A DNA stretch of 64,000 nucleotides from positions 124,001-188,000 of the forward strand of contig JBILBF010000004.1 of assembly GCA_044353855.1 (NCBI GenBank), written 5' to 3'. The translations under genes were made by a program, and so were the position numbers. Below, one piece after another: positions 63,516 through 64,000 of the stretch (the first letter of the stretch is position 1; the number at the start of each line of letters is the position of its first letter). Under the pieces are notes generated by a model. The model saw nothing but the letters and a program-made list of their open reading frames with translations. It was not told the origin of the DNA and did not search any database. Source of the stretch: UKL13-3 sp044353855 (GTDB lineage: Bacteria; Bacteroidota; Bacteroidia; UKL13-3).

Positions 63516-64000
63516 ATGATAAAACGATTTGTATACCTAGTATTTTTATTTCCTAGTTTGTTATTTGCTCAGCAATTTCAATCGGTTTTAGTTGATGCTC
63601 AAAAGCAACTACACTATTTAGATTCACAAATACCGAGTATGAGTTTGTTATCGGCTACAATTCCTATAGCTGATTCACGAATAGAAGATGCAATTTTACT
63701 TCACTTTAAACAAATACATCCATCTTTACAAGATGACAATACATCCTTAATATTGGTATACAACAAAACTTCTAAATTGGGTAACCATTTATTGTATCAG
63801 CAAACCTATAAGGGTATACCTATTTATAAAGCGACTTTAAAAGTAAATACTAACCACCAAAATAGGGTCATTTCCAGTATTGATATGTTGCAACAAACAT
63901 CCAATTGGCAAGCTTATAAAGTTATTTCGAATACAACCTTAGGTGATGCAATATGGATAACAAATGAAAACAACCCTATTCCAGCATTTCAACTAAACAA
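63516..64000 (+). CDS. FTP-domain secreted protein, probably metalloprotease propeptide; runs off the right edge
   Basis: Only the first 161 residues are present. Signal peptide at residues 1-18 (ends LLFAQ). Residues about 55-125 resemble the fungalysin/thermolysin propeptide (FTP) domain: KLGNHLLYQQTYKGIPIYKA, then a LKVNTNHQNRVISSI segment like the family's GKV strand. Such domains act as intramolecular inhibitor and chaperone of M4 and M36 proteases, many of which in Bacteroidota end in a T9SS domain. The catalytic HExxH lies outside the window, so peptidase activity is a prediction. Confidence 0.7.
   Translation, partial: MIKRFVYLVFLFPSLLFAQQFQSVLVDAQKQLHYLDSQIPSMSLLSATIPIADSRIEDAILLHFKQIHPSLQDDNTSLILVYNKTSKLGNHLLYQQTYKGIPIYKATLKVNTNHQNRVISSIDMLQQTSNWQAYKVISNTTLGDAIWITNENNPIPAFQLN

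Overview
The window is chromosomal DNA of a low-GC member of the Bacteroidota, probably a free-living, aerobic, Sphingobacteriia/Chitinophagia- or Flavobacteriia-like organism. Evidence: type IX secretion C-terminal sorting domains on secreted proteins, a gliding-type PKD protein, DUF4294, DUF5916, TamB and OmpA-lipoprotein families typical of the phylum, A-rich translation starts without strong Shine-Dalgarno sites, and repeated matches to the Bacteroidota promoter element TAnnTTTG close to start codons. No rRNA, tRNA, transposase or cas gene was seen.

Layout. 1-5.7 kb: the 5' part of a 2-oxoacid dehydrogenase E2 gene, thyA, a polyprenyl diphosphate synthase, a secreted agmatine-deiminase-like protein and a 2-oxoglutarate/Fe(II) oxygenase. 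5.7-16 kb: a very large TamB-type envelope protein and its neighbour, an rRNA methyltransferase (RlmI type), an OmpA lipoprotein, a NifS-type cysteine desulfurase and a membrane-anchored metallo-beta-lactamase-fold hydrolase. 16-25.6 kb: prfC, miaA and mpl on one strand, then a lipoprotein/NAD(P)-binding pair, a HutD/Ves protein, a methyltransferase and a DUF5916 outer-membrane protein.

25.6-28.9 kb is the accessory island. It holds a Fic AMPylase-type gene with a winged-helix tail, preceded by five copies of the octamer TCGGAATA. After it come three near-identical 101-102 bp repeats separated by unrelated 29-30 bp sequences, a CRISPR-like layout, with a Bacteroidota-type promoter inside each repeat. 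A ribbon-helix-helix/MazF toxin-antitoxin pair follows. A diverged half-copy of the repeat lies on the other side of fic. This island is the most unusual part of the window.

28.9-41.7 kb: topoisomerase IV (parE-parC, separated by an 8-bp microsatellite), a multi-spanning GT-C-like membrane protein, ribF, an M23/LysM peptidase, smpB, threonine aldolase and lon. 41.8-51.4 kb: an SDR/TetR pair, dinB and uvrA (DNA repair; dinB has no ordinary start codon), an ECF sigma factor with a small partner gene, a DUF4294 protein, an OmpA protein and lgt. 51.5-64 kb: a MoxR-like ATPase with its VWA partner, mtaB, a 1281-residue PKD/T9SS protein, an MFS transporter, ribD, an EamA transporter, a YigZ/IMPACT protein and the start of a probable FTP-domain metalloprotease.

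Most genes are housekeeping: RNA modification and translation rescue (miaA, mtaB, rlmI-like, prfC, smpB), DNA topology and repair (parE/parC, uvrA, dinB), envelope biogenesis (tamB, lgt, mpl, M23 peptidase) and riboflavin/flavin synthesis (ribD, ribF). All functions are assigned by reading motifs; no database search was run.
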